DNA of 64,000 nt from Diplocloster hominis. Lineage in GTDB: Bacteria; Bacillota; Clostridia; Lachnospirales; Lachnospiraceae. Under the pieces are notes generated by a model that was given only the letters and a program-made list of their open reading frames with translations, was not told the origin of the DNA and searched no databases. Below are positions 34,912 through 43,547 of the stretch, piece by piece. The stretch covers positions 1 through 64,000 of the forward strand of contig NZ_JAWDIY010000017.1 in the NCBI RefSeq assembly GCF_032380655.1, in the 5' to 3' direction. The first letter of the stretch is position 1. Each line of letters begins with the position of its first letter. A program made the translations under genes and the position numbers.

Positions 34912-36132
34912 TTACCTATTTGTCTCCCGCAGAGCTTTTTGGGCGCGGTTTCGAAAAAGCATTCCTACAGCGATCAGCAGCAAACCGCAGATAATGATAA
35001 TGTACTGAATCGGCACCCGGTCGCTGAGAGGGCCGAATCCCAGAATAGCCACGGGCATCACGCCCTGGGAAACGAATTGGAGCAACGAAAAGACACGTCC
35101 CATGTAGGCCGGGTCAGTATTGGTCTGGATCAGCACGGTCTGGGCGGTGATCATAAACGGCAGAAATATTCCGCACACACAGTCCAGCAGCAAGTACAGC
35201 CAGAAGGCACGGCTTAACCCCATCAGGCTGAAAATACCGCCGAATCCCAGCAGGGATACCGCGATGGCCGTAATTTTATTTTTAAAGTCTCCCTTCCAGG
35301 CAATGAGAACTCCGCCGATCAGCGATCCAACTGTCCAGAACATTTCGTTGGCTGTGAGTTTCCACACCTCATCTCCAAAGGTTCTGGCCACCATGAGCGG
35401 CGATAAATAAGAGGCAGGAGTAATCAAGATGAAAGTGAAAGCATAGCAGATCATTATAGTTTTCAAAAGCGGATGGTTCCAGGTATAGCGTACTCCGCTT
35501 TTCAGCTCCGCTCCGATACTGCTCTGTTCCTTCTTTTCAAATGCTTTCTTTTTTATCTTCATGCCGGACATAATCCCGATAGCGACGGTGGCCGTTATGA
35601 CATCAATACAGAATGCCCATTTTATTCCCAGGGTCCCAAGGATTACGCCTCCTGCCGCGGGAGAGATCAGCAACAGGATATTATTTAATGTCTGGTTGAT
35701 CCCGTTCATCCGCACCAGCTGATTCTCCGGAACAATAACCGGATACAGCGCATTGACGGCAGGACTCTGGAAACCCTGCCCCATGGAACGCAGAAAAGAT
35801 ATAATCATCAAAAGCGGCAGGCTTTCATGACCGGCCTGGAAAGCCAGAAATGCGGCGAATGTGGCCAGAGCCGTAAATGCGTCCGCCAGCATGATAATCA
35901 TTTTCCGGTTGTATCGGTCCGCGATCACCCCTGCCCACAGAGAGACCAATACCTGAGGGATCAGGGAAGCTATCGTTGACAGTGTAATCCAAAAGCCTGA
36001 GGTGGTCTTTAAAGTCACATACCATATGATAGAGAATCCTACCACTGATGATCCAAAGATGGAAAGATTCTGACTGATCAGAAACATTAGAATCTGCTTC
36101 TTCCAATTGTGTTGTTCTTGTTTTTTTTGCAT
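34912..36132 (-). CDS. MFS transporter
   Basis: About 406 aa with 12 membrane helices. The loop 2-3 motif appears as GVIADRYNRKMII, typical of the multidrug/macrolide (MefA/Bcr-like DHA3) branch. The ATG at 36132 is preferred because GGAGG lies 5 nt upstream; the longer frame has no such site. Substrate unknown. It is transcribed toward topB with no clear terminator between. Confidence 0.88.
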   Translation of the reverse strand: MQKKQEQHNWKKQILMFLISQNLSIFGSSVVGFSIIWYVTLKTTSGFWITLSTIASLIPQVLVSLWAGVIADRYNRKMIIMLADAFTALATFAAFLAFQAGHESLPLLMIISFLRSMGQGFQSPAVNALYPVIVPENQLVRMNGINQTLNNILLLISPAAGGVILGTLGIKWAFCIDVITATVAIGIMSGMKIKKKAFEKKEQSSIGAELKSGVRYTWNHPLLKTIMICYAFTFILITPASYLSPLMVARTFGDEVWKLTANEMFWTVGSLIGGVLIAWKGDFKNKITAIAVSLLGFGGIFSLMGLSRAFWLYLLLDCVCGIFLPFMITAQTVLIQTNTDPAYMGRVFSLLQFVSQGVMPVAILGFGPLSDRVPIQYIIIICGLLLIAVGMLFRNRAQKALRETNR

Positions 36133-36568
36133 TGTTTCCTCCATGCGTGCATTTCCCAGCACATTATAGGTATACTTTTCCTCGTGTCTTAAGTTCACAG
36201 TCATAATAGGTACAAAAAATGCAGGCAACCCTGTAAAGGAATTGTCTGCATAAAATAGACGTGTCAAGAATACCGTACCTGAAAAAAGCCGTACCGCACA
36301 TGATCCCTCATCCATCCGAAAATAAGCATAACAAAAAAATCCTTTATAGCAGAGCTGCTGCTGATTTTTTGTTGTTATCTTAAACGGATAGTAAACAACA
36401 TGCCGGTTTATGCCTCCTTATTGTTTCAATAGACTTTAAATTCATACTTTTGTTTGCTTTTCTATTTCTCTATCATATCTGGCGATATTATATCATCTTT
36501 CTTTTTATTATGCAATTGGAAATAGCTCAGGTCTGATCCGTTCTCAAGCAGTCGTTCTCAAGCAGTTT
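36133..36568. other. Intergenic region with no recognised feature
   Basis: 436 bp between the MFS gene start and the 3' end of the next minus-strand gene. It is AT-rich, with a short imperfect inverted repeat near 36211-36241. I see no gene, riboswitch or strong terminator. Confidence 0.5.
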
Positions 36569-37390
36569 TCAAGCATTGTCTATTAATTTACATTTTTTCA
36601 GGTATTGGAGCACCGAACAGTTATAAAAGTCCGTTTGGATGGAACTTCGTTCTTTACCATCCGGCTTCGCTTTTGGCGCTGTGTCCTTCCACTCATCCAT
36701 AAGTTTTTGGTATGCACGGTCCAGTTCTTTCGGGTTATATTGGAACTTACTGCTCTGAAATTGGGCCAGGACTTCTCTCCATTTTGTCCCGTTATGTTTA
36801 CGGAACCAAAGATAAAGCTGACATACGTTCTGGACATTCTGGTATTTTGATTCCATTGGTCCCAAAGCATAGATCTTTTTTAATAATATTTCACCTGACC
36901 GGATTCGCAGTTGTGTAATCCCATAGGTTTTCCAGACGTAACAGCATACACCCGACAGATAGAGAATCACCCAAAAGAGGGATGACATCAGCAACGGATA
37001 TAATAAAAAAATACGTGTAAATCCCAGAAGAGAAAGATAGTTATTAAGGGAAATGGTTTCCTGATGAAACCATGCATAAAGTCTGATCGGCAGCCATTCC
37101 AGGCTGTATATTCCTTTTGTAATCGCAATTCCGGTATCCTCTCCCATAAAGGACGCTATGATTCCCATTGCAAAAACAAATAGGAGCAGGAACGCGCTGA
37201 CCGTTCCCCATCCCGCTATGAACAGCAGGAAGCCAGGTTTATCAGGTTCTTTTTTCCAACATTTATCACTCTTCTGCTGATTTTTATCATGATGTATCCG
37301 GCTATAGGGGATCTCTTTTCGCAGTTCCCGAAGGACAAGCTCCATCGTGCATGCGTTCCGAAAAAATAATATATTTTCTTTTGTATCCAA
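36569..37390 (-). CDS. Membrane protein of unknown function
   Basis: About 273 aa. Two hydrophobic pairs lie near residues 55-80 and 125-150; the C-terminal half is soluble, rich in charged and aromatic residues (QYNPKELDRAYQKLMDEW). I recognise no family. The start is taken at TTG 37390 because AGGAGGT lies 9 nt upstream; the frame is open to an ATG at 37456 that lacks a binding site, and another ATG lies at 37345. No operon partners. Confidence 0.6.
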   Translation of the reverse strand: MDTKENILFFRNACTMELVLRELRKEIPYSRIHHDKNQQKSDKCWKKEPDKPGFLLFIAGWGTVSAFLLLFVFAMGIIASFMGEDTGIAITKGIYSLEWLPIRLYAWFHQETISLNNYLSLLGFTRIFLLYPLLMSSLFWVILYLSGVCCYVWKTYGITQLRIRSGEILLKKIYALGPMESKYQNVQNVCQLYLWFRKHNGTKWREVLAQFQSSKFQYNPKELDRAYQKLMDEWKDTAPKAKPDGKERSSIQTDFYNCSVLQYLKKCKLIDNA

Positions 37391-37634
37391 ATACTGCTTA
37401 CCTCCTGGCACTAAGTTGAAACAGCCGGTATAGTCCCCGGTATTACAGGAGAACATAAAGTTAATTTCTATCCTATATCGTATATTCTGTTTGTTGTTGA
37501 AATATAAGCTACTAAAAGTATAAACTTTTTCGGAATTATATGCAATATTATTTTACTTGCATATTTGATTGTGATATTGCTTGTATTTATAAATGTTTAT
37601 TTCCCTATAAAATTACCCTAATGGAGGTGATGAT

Positions 37635-37820
37635 GTGTTTGAAATAAAAAAAATTAAATCATCGAACAAAACAATCCGAATGCCGAATGATCTGATAGAA
37701 AATCTGGAGAGACTTGCATTTGAAAATGATATCAGTTTTAACCAGCTGGTGGTTCAATGCTGCGAGTACGCGCTGGACAATATGGAACCGAATCACATGG
37801 ATGACTCTTCAGGGATATAG
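37635..37820 (+). CDS. Small ribbon-helix-helix (Arc/CopG-like) protein
   Basis: 61 aa. NKTIRMPNDLIENLERLAFE and the following NDISFNQLVVQCCEYAL give the beta-strand and two helices of an Arc/MetJ-type DNA-binding fold. GTG start behind GGAGGTGAT. No toxin gene is adjacent, so it need not be an antitoxin. A palindromic repeat begins 12 nt after its stop codon. Confidence 0.8.
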   Translation: MFEIKKIKSSNKTIRMPNDLIENLERLAFENDISFNQLVVQCCEYALDNMEPNHMDDSSGI

Positions 37821-37831
37821 GGGCTTATGGC

Positions 37832-38041
37832 AGGGGACTGGCATCTTTCGGCAGTTACGCCAAATCTACAAGCAACTGCGTGGAGAAAGAGGCCTGTCCC
37901 CGGATGTTGAATGGAATAGCCCTGCATCCGGGGGAAGCAGGCTCTTTATTTTTTCGAATAGACCTGCATCCGGGGACAGGCCCCTTTCTCCATGCAGTTG
38001 CTGAAAGATTTGGCGTAACTGCCGAAAGATGCCAGTCCCCT
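37832..38041. repeat. Long palindromic element, family A copy 2
   Basis: 210 bp with the outer words of family A (AGGGGACTGGCATCTTTCGG) and inner GGAGAAAGAGGCCTGTCCCC. The middle of the arms (CAGTTACGCCAAAT pairing with ATTTGGCGTAACTG) differs from the other copies but pairs within this one. It lies between the RHH gene and the tRNA-Thr promoter. Confidence 0.85.
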
Positions 38042-38102
38042 TTCAGCCGGCTGTGATAAGTAATGATCGGTGAGAAATTTAGGTATTTTTGTAAAAAAAG
38101 TC

Positions 38103-38130
38103 TTGCATATTTTTCTAAAATGAGTATAAT
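38103..38130 (+). promoter_or_regulatory. Promoter of tRNA-Thr
   Basis: TTGCAT (38103-38108) and TATAAT (38125-38130) with a 16-bp spacer, about 40 nt before the tRNA. Confidence 0.75.
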
Positions 38131-38169
38131 AATGGATGTGGCTGTTTTCAGCCAGGAAAAATAGAATAT

Positions 38170-38242
38170 GCTGGAATAGCTCAGTCGGTAGAGCGACGCA
38201 CTCGTAATGCGTAGGTCGTCAGTTCAAATCTGATTTCCAGCT
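38170..38242 (+). tRNA. tRNA-Thr (anticodon CGT)
   Basis: The 73-nt cloverleaf has acceptor GCTGGAA/TTCCAGC, D-loop AGCTCAGTCGGTAGAGC, anticodon loop CTCGTAA, and T-loop GTTCAAATC. The CCA end is not encoded. A short T-rich terminator (CCTCTGATTTTATCAGGGG) follows. The 3' half is duplicated at 44324-44408, marking it as the integration site of the prophage remnant. Confidence 0.95.
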
Positions 38243-38286
38243 GCTTGGAAACCTCTGATTTTATCAGGGGTTTTTTTGATATTTAA
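38201..38286 (+). repeat. Prophage attachment repeat, left copy
   Basis: It runs from the tRNA-Thr anticodon loop through the tRNA terminator to GATATTTAA. It matches 44324-44408 over 85 bp except for one T in a homopolymer. Integration into the 3' end of a tRNA gene leaves the intact tRNA on one side and the displaced 3' part on the other, as here. Confidence 0.9.
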
Positions 38287-38318
38287 GGCTAATATGTGAT
38301 TTAAAAAATAGTTACTTT

Positions 38319-38354
38319 TTAAGGATTGGTCAACATTTGGTCAACACTCTTTCT
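38319..38354 (-). pseudogene. Vestige of a tyrosine integrase C-terminus
   Basis: The minus strand encodes RKSVDQMLTNP and a stop, preceded after only 11 codons by an in-frame stop. VDQMLTNP resembles the C-terminal end of phage integrases of this group (recognition from memory). Its place next to the attachment repeat is where such a gene would end. The rest is gone. The two TTGGTCAACA copies here (38326 and 38337) are then coding, not arm sites. Confidence 0.45.
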
Positions 38355-39132
38355 TCATATAATAGGACTTAATAAATATGGATGACAATGTCTTCTGCCC
38401 GCTTAGCTTCGGTTCCGGATCAACGAATTTCGTCTGTCCGGGTTTCGCTATCCTATCTGGCGCCTTCGTATGTTTTTCGGACGAACGAATTTCGTACGCC
38501 TGAGCTGCAGGTGGGTAATGAAGCGATATGTACCCTGCCTAGAATCTAAGAAGAGGCATTCATTTAGGACAACTTCGATATTTTTCTATATTCAAGATCT
38601 TTAGCTCTCAGAATGTTTATAGGGATACGGTATGCGGCCATATCCCTAATTTTAATTTGTCGTGATATACCAAAGTTTATATACCTTTGTCTCCACAAAG
38701 TGGATGAATTTGAACTTATCATTATAAAAATAAAATTGTCCTATATGTCCCACATGTCCTACCGTGAAATGATATTATAGAGAAAAGATTTGATAGCAAC
38801 AAAAACTAACTTTGATAATAGGCCCGGCAACTGTCGGTCTTTATTATAAAAATTCGCCTGGACGCGGGCAAAATGGGCGCAGGAACTCGGAGACGAAACC
38901 CGGATAAAAAAGAGAAGTGTTGTATAGAAAAACTGCGCAATCATATTTCATAAACACTAGTGAATAATAATGAGAAAGGATGATATAACATGGCTTAAAG
39001 AAAGAATATCAAGTAAAACATAAAGAGAACTACTATCGACTACAATTTGGACATGATGATACTTAATTATCAATTAAACACCTGTATTTAACCTTACACG
39101 ATAAATACAATTAAATGAACGGAGGTTTATAT
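38355..39132. other. Non-coding, decayed part of the prophage
   Basis: About 780 bp without a convincing gene. There are two AACGAATTTCGT words near 38418 and 38492, and a small stem AGGGATA/TATCCCT near 38618. A short frame on the plus strand (FAWTRAKWAQELGDETRIKK) ends near 38920 and may be the remnant of a phage gene. Confidence 0.4.
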
Positions 39133-40359
39133 ATGGCTTTTACAGAACAAGATCTTATTGAAGCTTTTAAAAAATGTATGCGTGCAGTCCTTCCTAATTT
39201 AGGAGCACTTATACAAGGAGACCCCCTTCCTATGATATTCGATTACTATGATTATGCTGAATGGGCTGCAGAAAAATTTAAGGGGCAGAGTATTATTGGC
39301 GGCGATTTTCATTGGTCATGGAATGAGAATCCAGAAGAAGACTCTGAAAAATTCGGTGCGCCTATTGACAATGGTGATGGTACAATAACATTAAACAACG
39401 CTACTATCAGTATATTATATCAATACGTAAATGATAAAATTAAAGAGCAGTTAGGTTACTTTGTATATAACCCTTTGCCACTAACAAGCGTTGTCGATAT
39501 GCAATATTGGGAACCGGATCGAGTAAAATCCTTTCAATATTTAATGGATAATGGACCGATGGCAATAAGAATGGAAGTAATGAGAATTTTCAAGAACAAA
39601 ATCATAGCTCCGAACTTAATTTACAATGTAGCTTTTCCTGGAGAACTTATGTGCAAAGGTGGCACAGGAGTGTACGCATGTTATAATAATGATGGTAATT
39701 TAAATATTTATAACTATGATGGAACCTTAAATTCTCCACAATATATATTAACCTATTTGTCACCAGATTCATACAAAGATGATAATTTTTATCATATTGG
39801 AATCAAAACAGACGCTTATGGAAATCCCACTCTTATTTCTAATACCTTGAAGATAGAACCTCATGAAATACTAGGGCCACCAATTAAGATATTTAATAAT
39901 CGCACATCGCTTAATGTTTATTTGTCTGAGACTGAGAAAAAAATATATACTGGAAGTAATTTTAACAGTTTCGATTTATCGAAAGATAATAAAATTACCC
40001 TAAATAAAGATTTGTATTATAATACTGACTGGTCGGCTATAAATGATACAGCAGTAAATAATATTAATAAAGGGATTACCGATTTAACAACCATCTTCGA
40101 TAGAACTCCAAATGAAACAGAGTTTCAGGCTATCATAAACGATAATGTTAAATCCATAACTGATGCAATATTAAAGGGAGATGGAAAAATAACAGATTTA
40201 ATAAATTCAACAACCGCCGAGCAACTCACATGGTTGAAAAATATCTATACTCACCAAGAGGATTTAAGCGATGATTTGGCTGTCGGTTTAGATAGTATAG
40301 GTGCTACCCTAGCAACGGTCATTAATAAATGTGATGAGATTATAAGTAAAATGCCCTAG
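39133..40359 (+). CDS. AT-rich protein of unknown function in the prophage remnant
   Basis: About 408 aa with no recognised domain. No signal peptide. The N-terminal 100 residues are acidic and aromatic (GDFHWSWNENPEEDSEKFG); the last 100 look helical or coiled (TDLTTIFDRTPNETEFQAII, TEQLTWLKNIYTHQEDLSDD-like). The ATG at 39133 has GGAGG 7 nt upstream. It is distinctly more AT-rich than the flanking chromosome and is on the opposite strand to the lysis genes, as is common for lysogenic-conversion cargo. Confidence 0.7.
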   Translation: MAFTEQDLIEAFKKCMRAVLPNLGALIQGDPLPMIFDYYDYAEWAAEKFKGQSIIGGDFHWSWNENPEEDSEKFGAPIDNGDGTITLNNATISILYQYVNDKIKEQLGYFVYNPLPLTSVVDMQYWEPDRVKSFQYLMDNGPMAIRMEVMRIFKNKIIAPNLIYNVAFPGELMCKGGTGVYACYNNDGNLNIYNYDGTLNSPQYILTYLSPDSYKDDNFYHIGIKTDAYGNPTLISNTLKIEPHEILGPPIKIFNNRTSLNVYLSETEKKIYTGSNFNSFDLSKDNKITLNKDLYYNTDWSAINDTAVNNINKGITDLTTIFDRTPNETEFQAIINDNVKSITDAILKGDGKITDLINSTTAEQLTWLKNIYTHQEDLSDDLAVGLDSIGATLATVINKCDEIISKMP

Positions 40360-40514
40360 TCCAAAATCTTTATAAGGAAGGCGGTGGTCGTCGTAGAATC
40401 GCATACCGATAATATTTTACAGGTAGGTCACGCATTCTGCAGGGACTTTACCTCCATACGGCCAGTAGTATAAGGTGTTACGGATCAGTTTATAAAATTT
40501 AGATCTTATGGTTT

Positions 40515-40544
40515 CCCCCGGTCAGTAACTAATCTGGCCGGGGG
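40515..40544. terminator. Hairpin between the cargo gene and the lysin
   Basis: CCCCCGGTCAG pairs with CTGGCCGGGGG in the gap between two convergent genes. The T tract is weak on either strand. Confidence 0.55.
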
Positions 40545-40554
40545 ATTTATATGC

Positions 40555-41505
40555 TTATAAAAGGTTCGTGATTGTCTTCGGCCCACAAAGACCATCTGCT
40601 TTCAATCCTGCCGTCCTCTGGCGCTTCTTCACCTCATTTTCGGTGGCTGGGCCATATTCACCATCTTCTTCAAGTCCGGCGCCTGACAGCTCGTTTAAGC
40701 GCTTCTGCGCCCAATCCACCATAACGCCGGAACTGCCACGCCGCAGTACAACCTTTCTGAGCGCCGCCCTGGTCTTGGGTCCTACCTTTCCATCCTCTTC
40801 CAGCGGCTTCCCGTCGTCGTCCCGGTATCCATCAAGGTTCAAAGCATTCTGCAACGCCTTGACCTCTGGCCGGCCAGACTGCGTGGGTTCAGGATTTTCG
40901 ACCATGAACTCAAAATCCACATAGAATTCATTAATATCAACTCTGCCGCTGATACCGGGAACCTTTCCGGAAGAAGATTTCTGCCAGATGGCGCAGGAAC
41001 GTTTCTCCGAATCACTTAACCTAGAGGTGTACCGAGCATACCACAGATAGGCATCGATCCGCTCGAGGTCGAAATAGTTTTTCAGATAATCTTTATTGGA
41101 GTATAGAACGGGGATGTAGCCGGCGGATGCTACTTCTTCGCAGAATACCCGGGCCATTTCCGTTGCCTTCCCGCGATCGATCCGGACGCCTTTCTTCGCT
41201 GCATACTGTACGGAGTCATATTCCAGGTCATAGGCAATCGGGCAACAGGACCGGTATTTCCCGACAGCCTCTATGGCGCAGCGTGCCTCCTGGCGGGCCA
41301 TTTCGATATCAAGTGGATATCCGAACCAGTACGCACCGAATTGAATACCGTGGTCGATACATGCCTGCGCGTATCGATCGAAAGCCTTGTCAATGTTGTT
41401 CTGACCGTATCCCGCCCGCAGGATGACATATTCGATTCCCGCCTCCTTTAACTGGGAGAAATCCACATATCTATTGTGATAGCTTAAATCAACTCCTAAG
41501 TACAT
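40555..41505 (-). CDS. Phage endolysin: GH25 lysozyme with peptidoglycan-binding repeats
   Basis: 316 aa. The GH25 catalytic domain covers residues ~1-200 with YLGVDLSYHNRYVDF and the acidic IAYDLEYDS. Two peptidoglycan-binding type 1 modules follow (VKALQNALNL with EEDGKVGPKTRAALR, then AQKRLNEL with EEDGEYGPATENEVKK). It cleaves cell-wall muramic acid bonds. It lies directly behind the holin gene, the standard lysis-cassette order. Confidence 0.93.
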   Translation of the reverse strand: MYLGVDLSYHNRYVDFSQLKEAGIEYVILRAGYGQNNIDKAFDRYAQACIDHGIQFGAYWFGYPLDIEMARQEARCAIEAVGKYRSCCPIAYDLEYDSVQYAAKKGVRIDRGKATEMARVFCEEVASAGYIPVLYSNKDYLKNYFDLERIDAYLWYARYTSRLSDSEKRSCAIWQKSSSGKVPGISGRVDINEFYVDFEFMVENPEPTQSGRPEVKALQNALNLDGYRDDDGKPLEEDGKVGPKTRAALRKVVLRRGSSGVMVDWAQKRLNELSGAGLEEDGEYGPATENEVKKRQRTAGLKADGLCGPKTITNLL

Positions 41506-41506
41506 A

Positions 41507-41722
41507 TTATTTCCCCTCCTGCTCTTTAATTTCTGGCAGACCGGCCACAGATGTCAGCAGGGATAAGATCCCGGCCAGCGCCGCGGCACTTCCCACAAAT
41601 GCCCAGTTAACATCTCCAATCACTGCAGATGTTCCGATCGTGGCTGCTGCGGTCTGCGCAACAGTCTTAATCGCTCGTATTCCTGCGGCTTTAATCCATT
41701 TTAACATTTCTTCTTTCTTCAT
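41507..41722 (-). CDS. Phage holin, r1t-like
   Basis: 71 aa with two hydrophobic segments (IGTSAVIGDVNWAFVGSAAA and LAGILSLLTSVAGL), matching the small r1t holin family. It forms the membrane lesion that frees the lysin. The ATG at 41722 has GGAGG; a longer frame overlaps the XhlA gene and is not favoured. It ends one nucleotide before the lysin start. Confidence 0.85.
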   Translation of the reverse strand: MKKEEMLKWIKAAGIRAIKTVAQTAAATIGTSAVIGDVNWAFVGSAAALAGILSLLTSVAGLPEIKEQEGK

Positions 41723-41736
41723 AATCCATATCCTCC

Positions 41737-42045
41737 TTAAAATAGTGTGATTACTGCGGTTATAATCGCTCCTACAACTCCCCCGGCCAGCGCGGTAATA
41801 ACCGAGTTGCGGATGAGCCGGCAAGTATTTGCTGGAGCACTCTCAAGGGTCAATAGACGTTCCCCTTGCTGGCGCTGCTCTGTGAGCATATGCTCCATAT
41901 TAATGGCCAGCTCCCGGACAGACAAAACAAGCTCCTGTAAAGATTTGCTATCCGCCTCAAGCTCTTTGACCCGATGTTTGAGCGACCCAATCTCATGATC
42001 ATGACCCTCAAATTTAACAGCGGTTTCTGCATCTATGGCGATCAT
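41737..42045 (-). CDS. XhlA-like haemolysin/holin-associated protein
   Basis: About 102 aa. A coiled coil (GSLKHRVKELEADSKSLQEL) is followed by one C-terminal membrane helix (VITALAGGVVGAIITAVITL). This is the XhlA layout from PBSX-type lysis cassettes. The start is uncertain: AAGGAG abuts ATG 42045, and a TTG at 42060 is also in frame. Confidence 0.82.
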   Translation of the reverse strand: MIAIDAETAVKFEGHDHEIGSLKHRVKELEADSKSLQELVLSVRELAINMEHMLTEQRQQGERLLTLESAPANTCRLIRNSVITALAGGVVGAIITAVITLF

Positions 42046-42065
42046 CTCCTTTCTGTGCAATTTAA

Positions 42066-42090
42066 AACCGGCCCCCGCAGGGACCGGCTG
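42066..42090 (-). terminator. Terminator behind the tail-fibre segment
   Basis: AGCCGGTCCC pairs with GGGGGCCGGTT on the minus strand, followed by TTTT. It separates the tail genes from the lysis cassette and lies just outside the possible invertible segment. Confidence 0.65.
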
Positions 42091-42148
42091 AAACGGTATC
42101 TCATTTTTTGTCTATCACCCTCTTTGCGTTTTTCCAGACGTTTGTTCT

Positions 42149-42499
42149 CTAAATAATAATTTATCATCGCACAAAACTTCGGCAGATCACGATGGCCGGT
42201 ATTACACCGAGGCGGAAGTTAATGCATTGATCAATAACGTTAATGCAAAAACACAATTTCCTCTACAGCCAGTATCAGGCAGTATTAAAACATTTGCTAA
42301 AAATGCGCCACAAGGAATCACACATATATTAACAGGTAAAAGTACAACAGATTTACCATATGAGTATTGTGCTGGTTTTGTGATCAGACGCGCGACGGAT
42401 GAATCCACAGTCGTACTTTTTTCTGTTCATACGTTAAAAATATATGTGGGTGGTTATTCAGGTGATACGTGGATGGGGTGGGCGACAATCCCAAATTAA
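42149..42499 (+). pseudogene. Silent tail-fibre C-terminal cassette (opposite orientation)
   Basis: An open frame of 116 codons with no start codon or ribosome binding site, on the strand opposite to the tail genes. It reads LNNNLSSHKTSADHDGRYYT and EAEVNALINN, a sequence typical of the middle of phage tail fibres, and ends WMGWATIPN. Its 3' end faces the 3' end of the expressed fibre gene 5 nt away. The first residues NNNL coincide in frame with NNNL in that gene through a shared 15-bp inverted repeat, so it could be joined to it by inversion. Confidence 0.7.
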
Positions 42500-42812
42500 A
42501 ATGATCATTTGACAAACGGAATAAATTTACATGATACTTCTGCCAAATTTGCAATACTAAACGTAAGCTTCTCTCCTTGATTCACAATGATCTCGCGTGA
42601 ATCATAGCAATCTGGAGCGACATTACACATTATCCTCCAGTCACTTTTTTTGTCTGACTTTGCAAAAAAATAAGAGGCAGATATAAGATTTGATGACATG
42701 TTGCGGACAAAAACGCTAAATACTCCATTTGCGCCAAATGTATATGCCCCGCCGTTAACAGCGGTTATATTTACAACAGATCCATAATTTAAACGATATA
42801 AATTATTATTTA
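42150..42812. other. Possible invertible segment swapping tail-fibre tips
   Basis: TAAATAATAATTTAT at 42150-42164 has its exact reverse complement at 42798-42812. Each copy lies inside a tail-fibre reading frame in the same codon phase, and two alternative C-termini lie tail to tail between them. Inversion would replace residues after NNNL of the expressed protein by the silent 110-residue tip. No recombinase gene is in the window. Confidence 0.5.
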
Positions 42813-43059
42813 TCTCATTAATCGCGGACACAGCGCTCGTTTTCGAGGTTGTGGTCAGTGTGGTAAGATCACCGATCTTGTCTACCAGTACAGATAGTCG
42901 CTTTTTGATCTTGCCAAACAGGGTGTTGATCGGATCGCCGCTGGCCATATCGGCATCTGTGGACGGCGTTGTAAATGGTATCGGTGTTGTCGGATCGACC
43001 GCGCCAGCCGGTCCCTGCGGTCCGATGACAGGACCTAAATCAACAGTTGTTGTTGCCAT
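42505..43059 (-). CDS. Phage tail fibre/collar-like protein
   Basis: 184 aa. A short collagen-like stretch (GPVIGPQGPAGA) near the start is followed by TSKTSAVSAINEINNNL at residues 72-87, a common tail-fibre linker, and a C-terminal beta-rich tip of about 95 residues ending CKFIPFV. The point where the tip begins coincides with the inverted repeat. Start has GGAGG. Confidence 0.8.
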   Translation of the reverse strand: MATTTVDLGPVIGPQGPAGAVDPTTPIPFTTPSTDADMASGDPINTLFGKIKKRLSVLVDKIGDLTTLTTTSKTSAVSAINEINNNLYRLNYGSVVNITAVNGGAYTFGANGVFSVFVRNMSSNLISASYFFAKSDKKSDWRIMCNVAPDCYDSREIIVNQGEKLTFSIANLAEVSCKFIPFVK

Positions 43060-43071
43060 ATTACATTCCTC

Positions 43072-43533
43072 CTATTCATATGTGGCTATCAGGTGCCCTG
43101 ACGCATTGACTGAAAATGTCGGTGTTGGTCCAGCCGGTCCCTGCGGGCCAGTTGCTCCTGTTGAACCTTTTGCTCCAGTATCGCCTTTATCTCCTTTTGG
43201 CCCCTGTGCCCCTGCGGCCCCTGTGTCACCTTTTGCACCTTTTATATTTCCGGTATAAACCCACTTCGCCGTACTGGCATTACCAGACACCGTACATCGG
43301 TATGTATTGCCAGTAGATGTATTAAGATAATTGTCATTAATCAGGGCGTCCGTTATACCAGATCCACTAAACGCCGTAGCCGTAGTGGAAGTACCCGTAA
43401 TAGAGGTCCCCTGGTTCCAACGACTACCGCGTGTACCTGTATCTCCTTTTGCTCCCGCTGCTCCGGTATCCCCTTTATCACCCTTTATTCCCTGCGGACC
43501 CATTACATTACCTAAATCCAATACTTGTGCCAT
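43072..43533 (-). CDS. Collagen-like phage tail protein
   Basis: 153 aa. Two collagen-like Gly-X-Y blocks (GNVMGPQGIKGDKGDTGAAG and GAKGDTGAAGAQGPKGDKGD) flank a central domain with STTATAFSGSGITDALINDN. The end VNASGHLIATYE resembles the end of its upstream neighbour. Part of the tail-tip run, 12 nt before the fibre gene. Confidence 0.82.
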   Translation of the reverse strand: MAQVLDLGNVMGPQGIKGDKGDTGAAGAKGDTGTRGSRWNQGTSITGTSTTATAFSGSGITDALINDNYLNTSTGNTYRCTVSGNASTAKWVYTGNIKGAKGDTGAAGAQGPKGDKGDTGAKGSTGATGPQGPAGPTPTFSVNASGHLIATYE

Positions 43534-43547
43534 ACTTTTTTCCTCCT

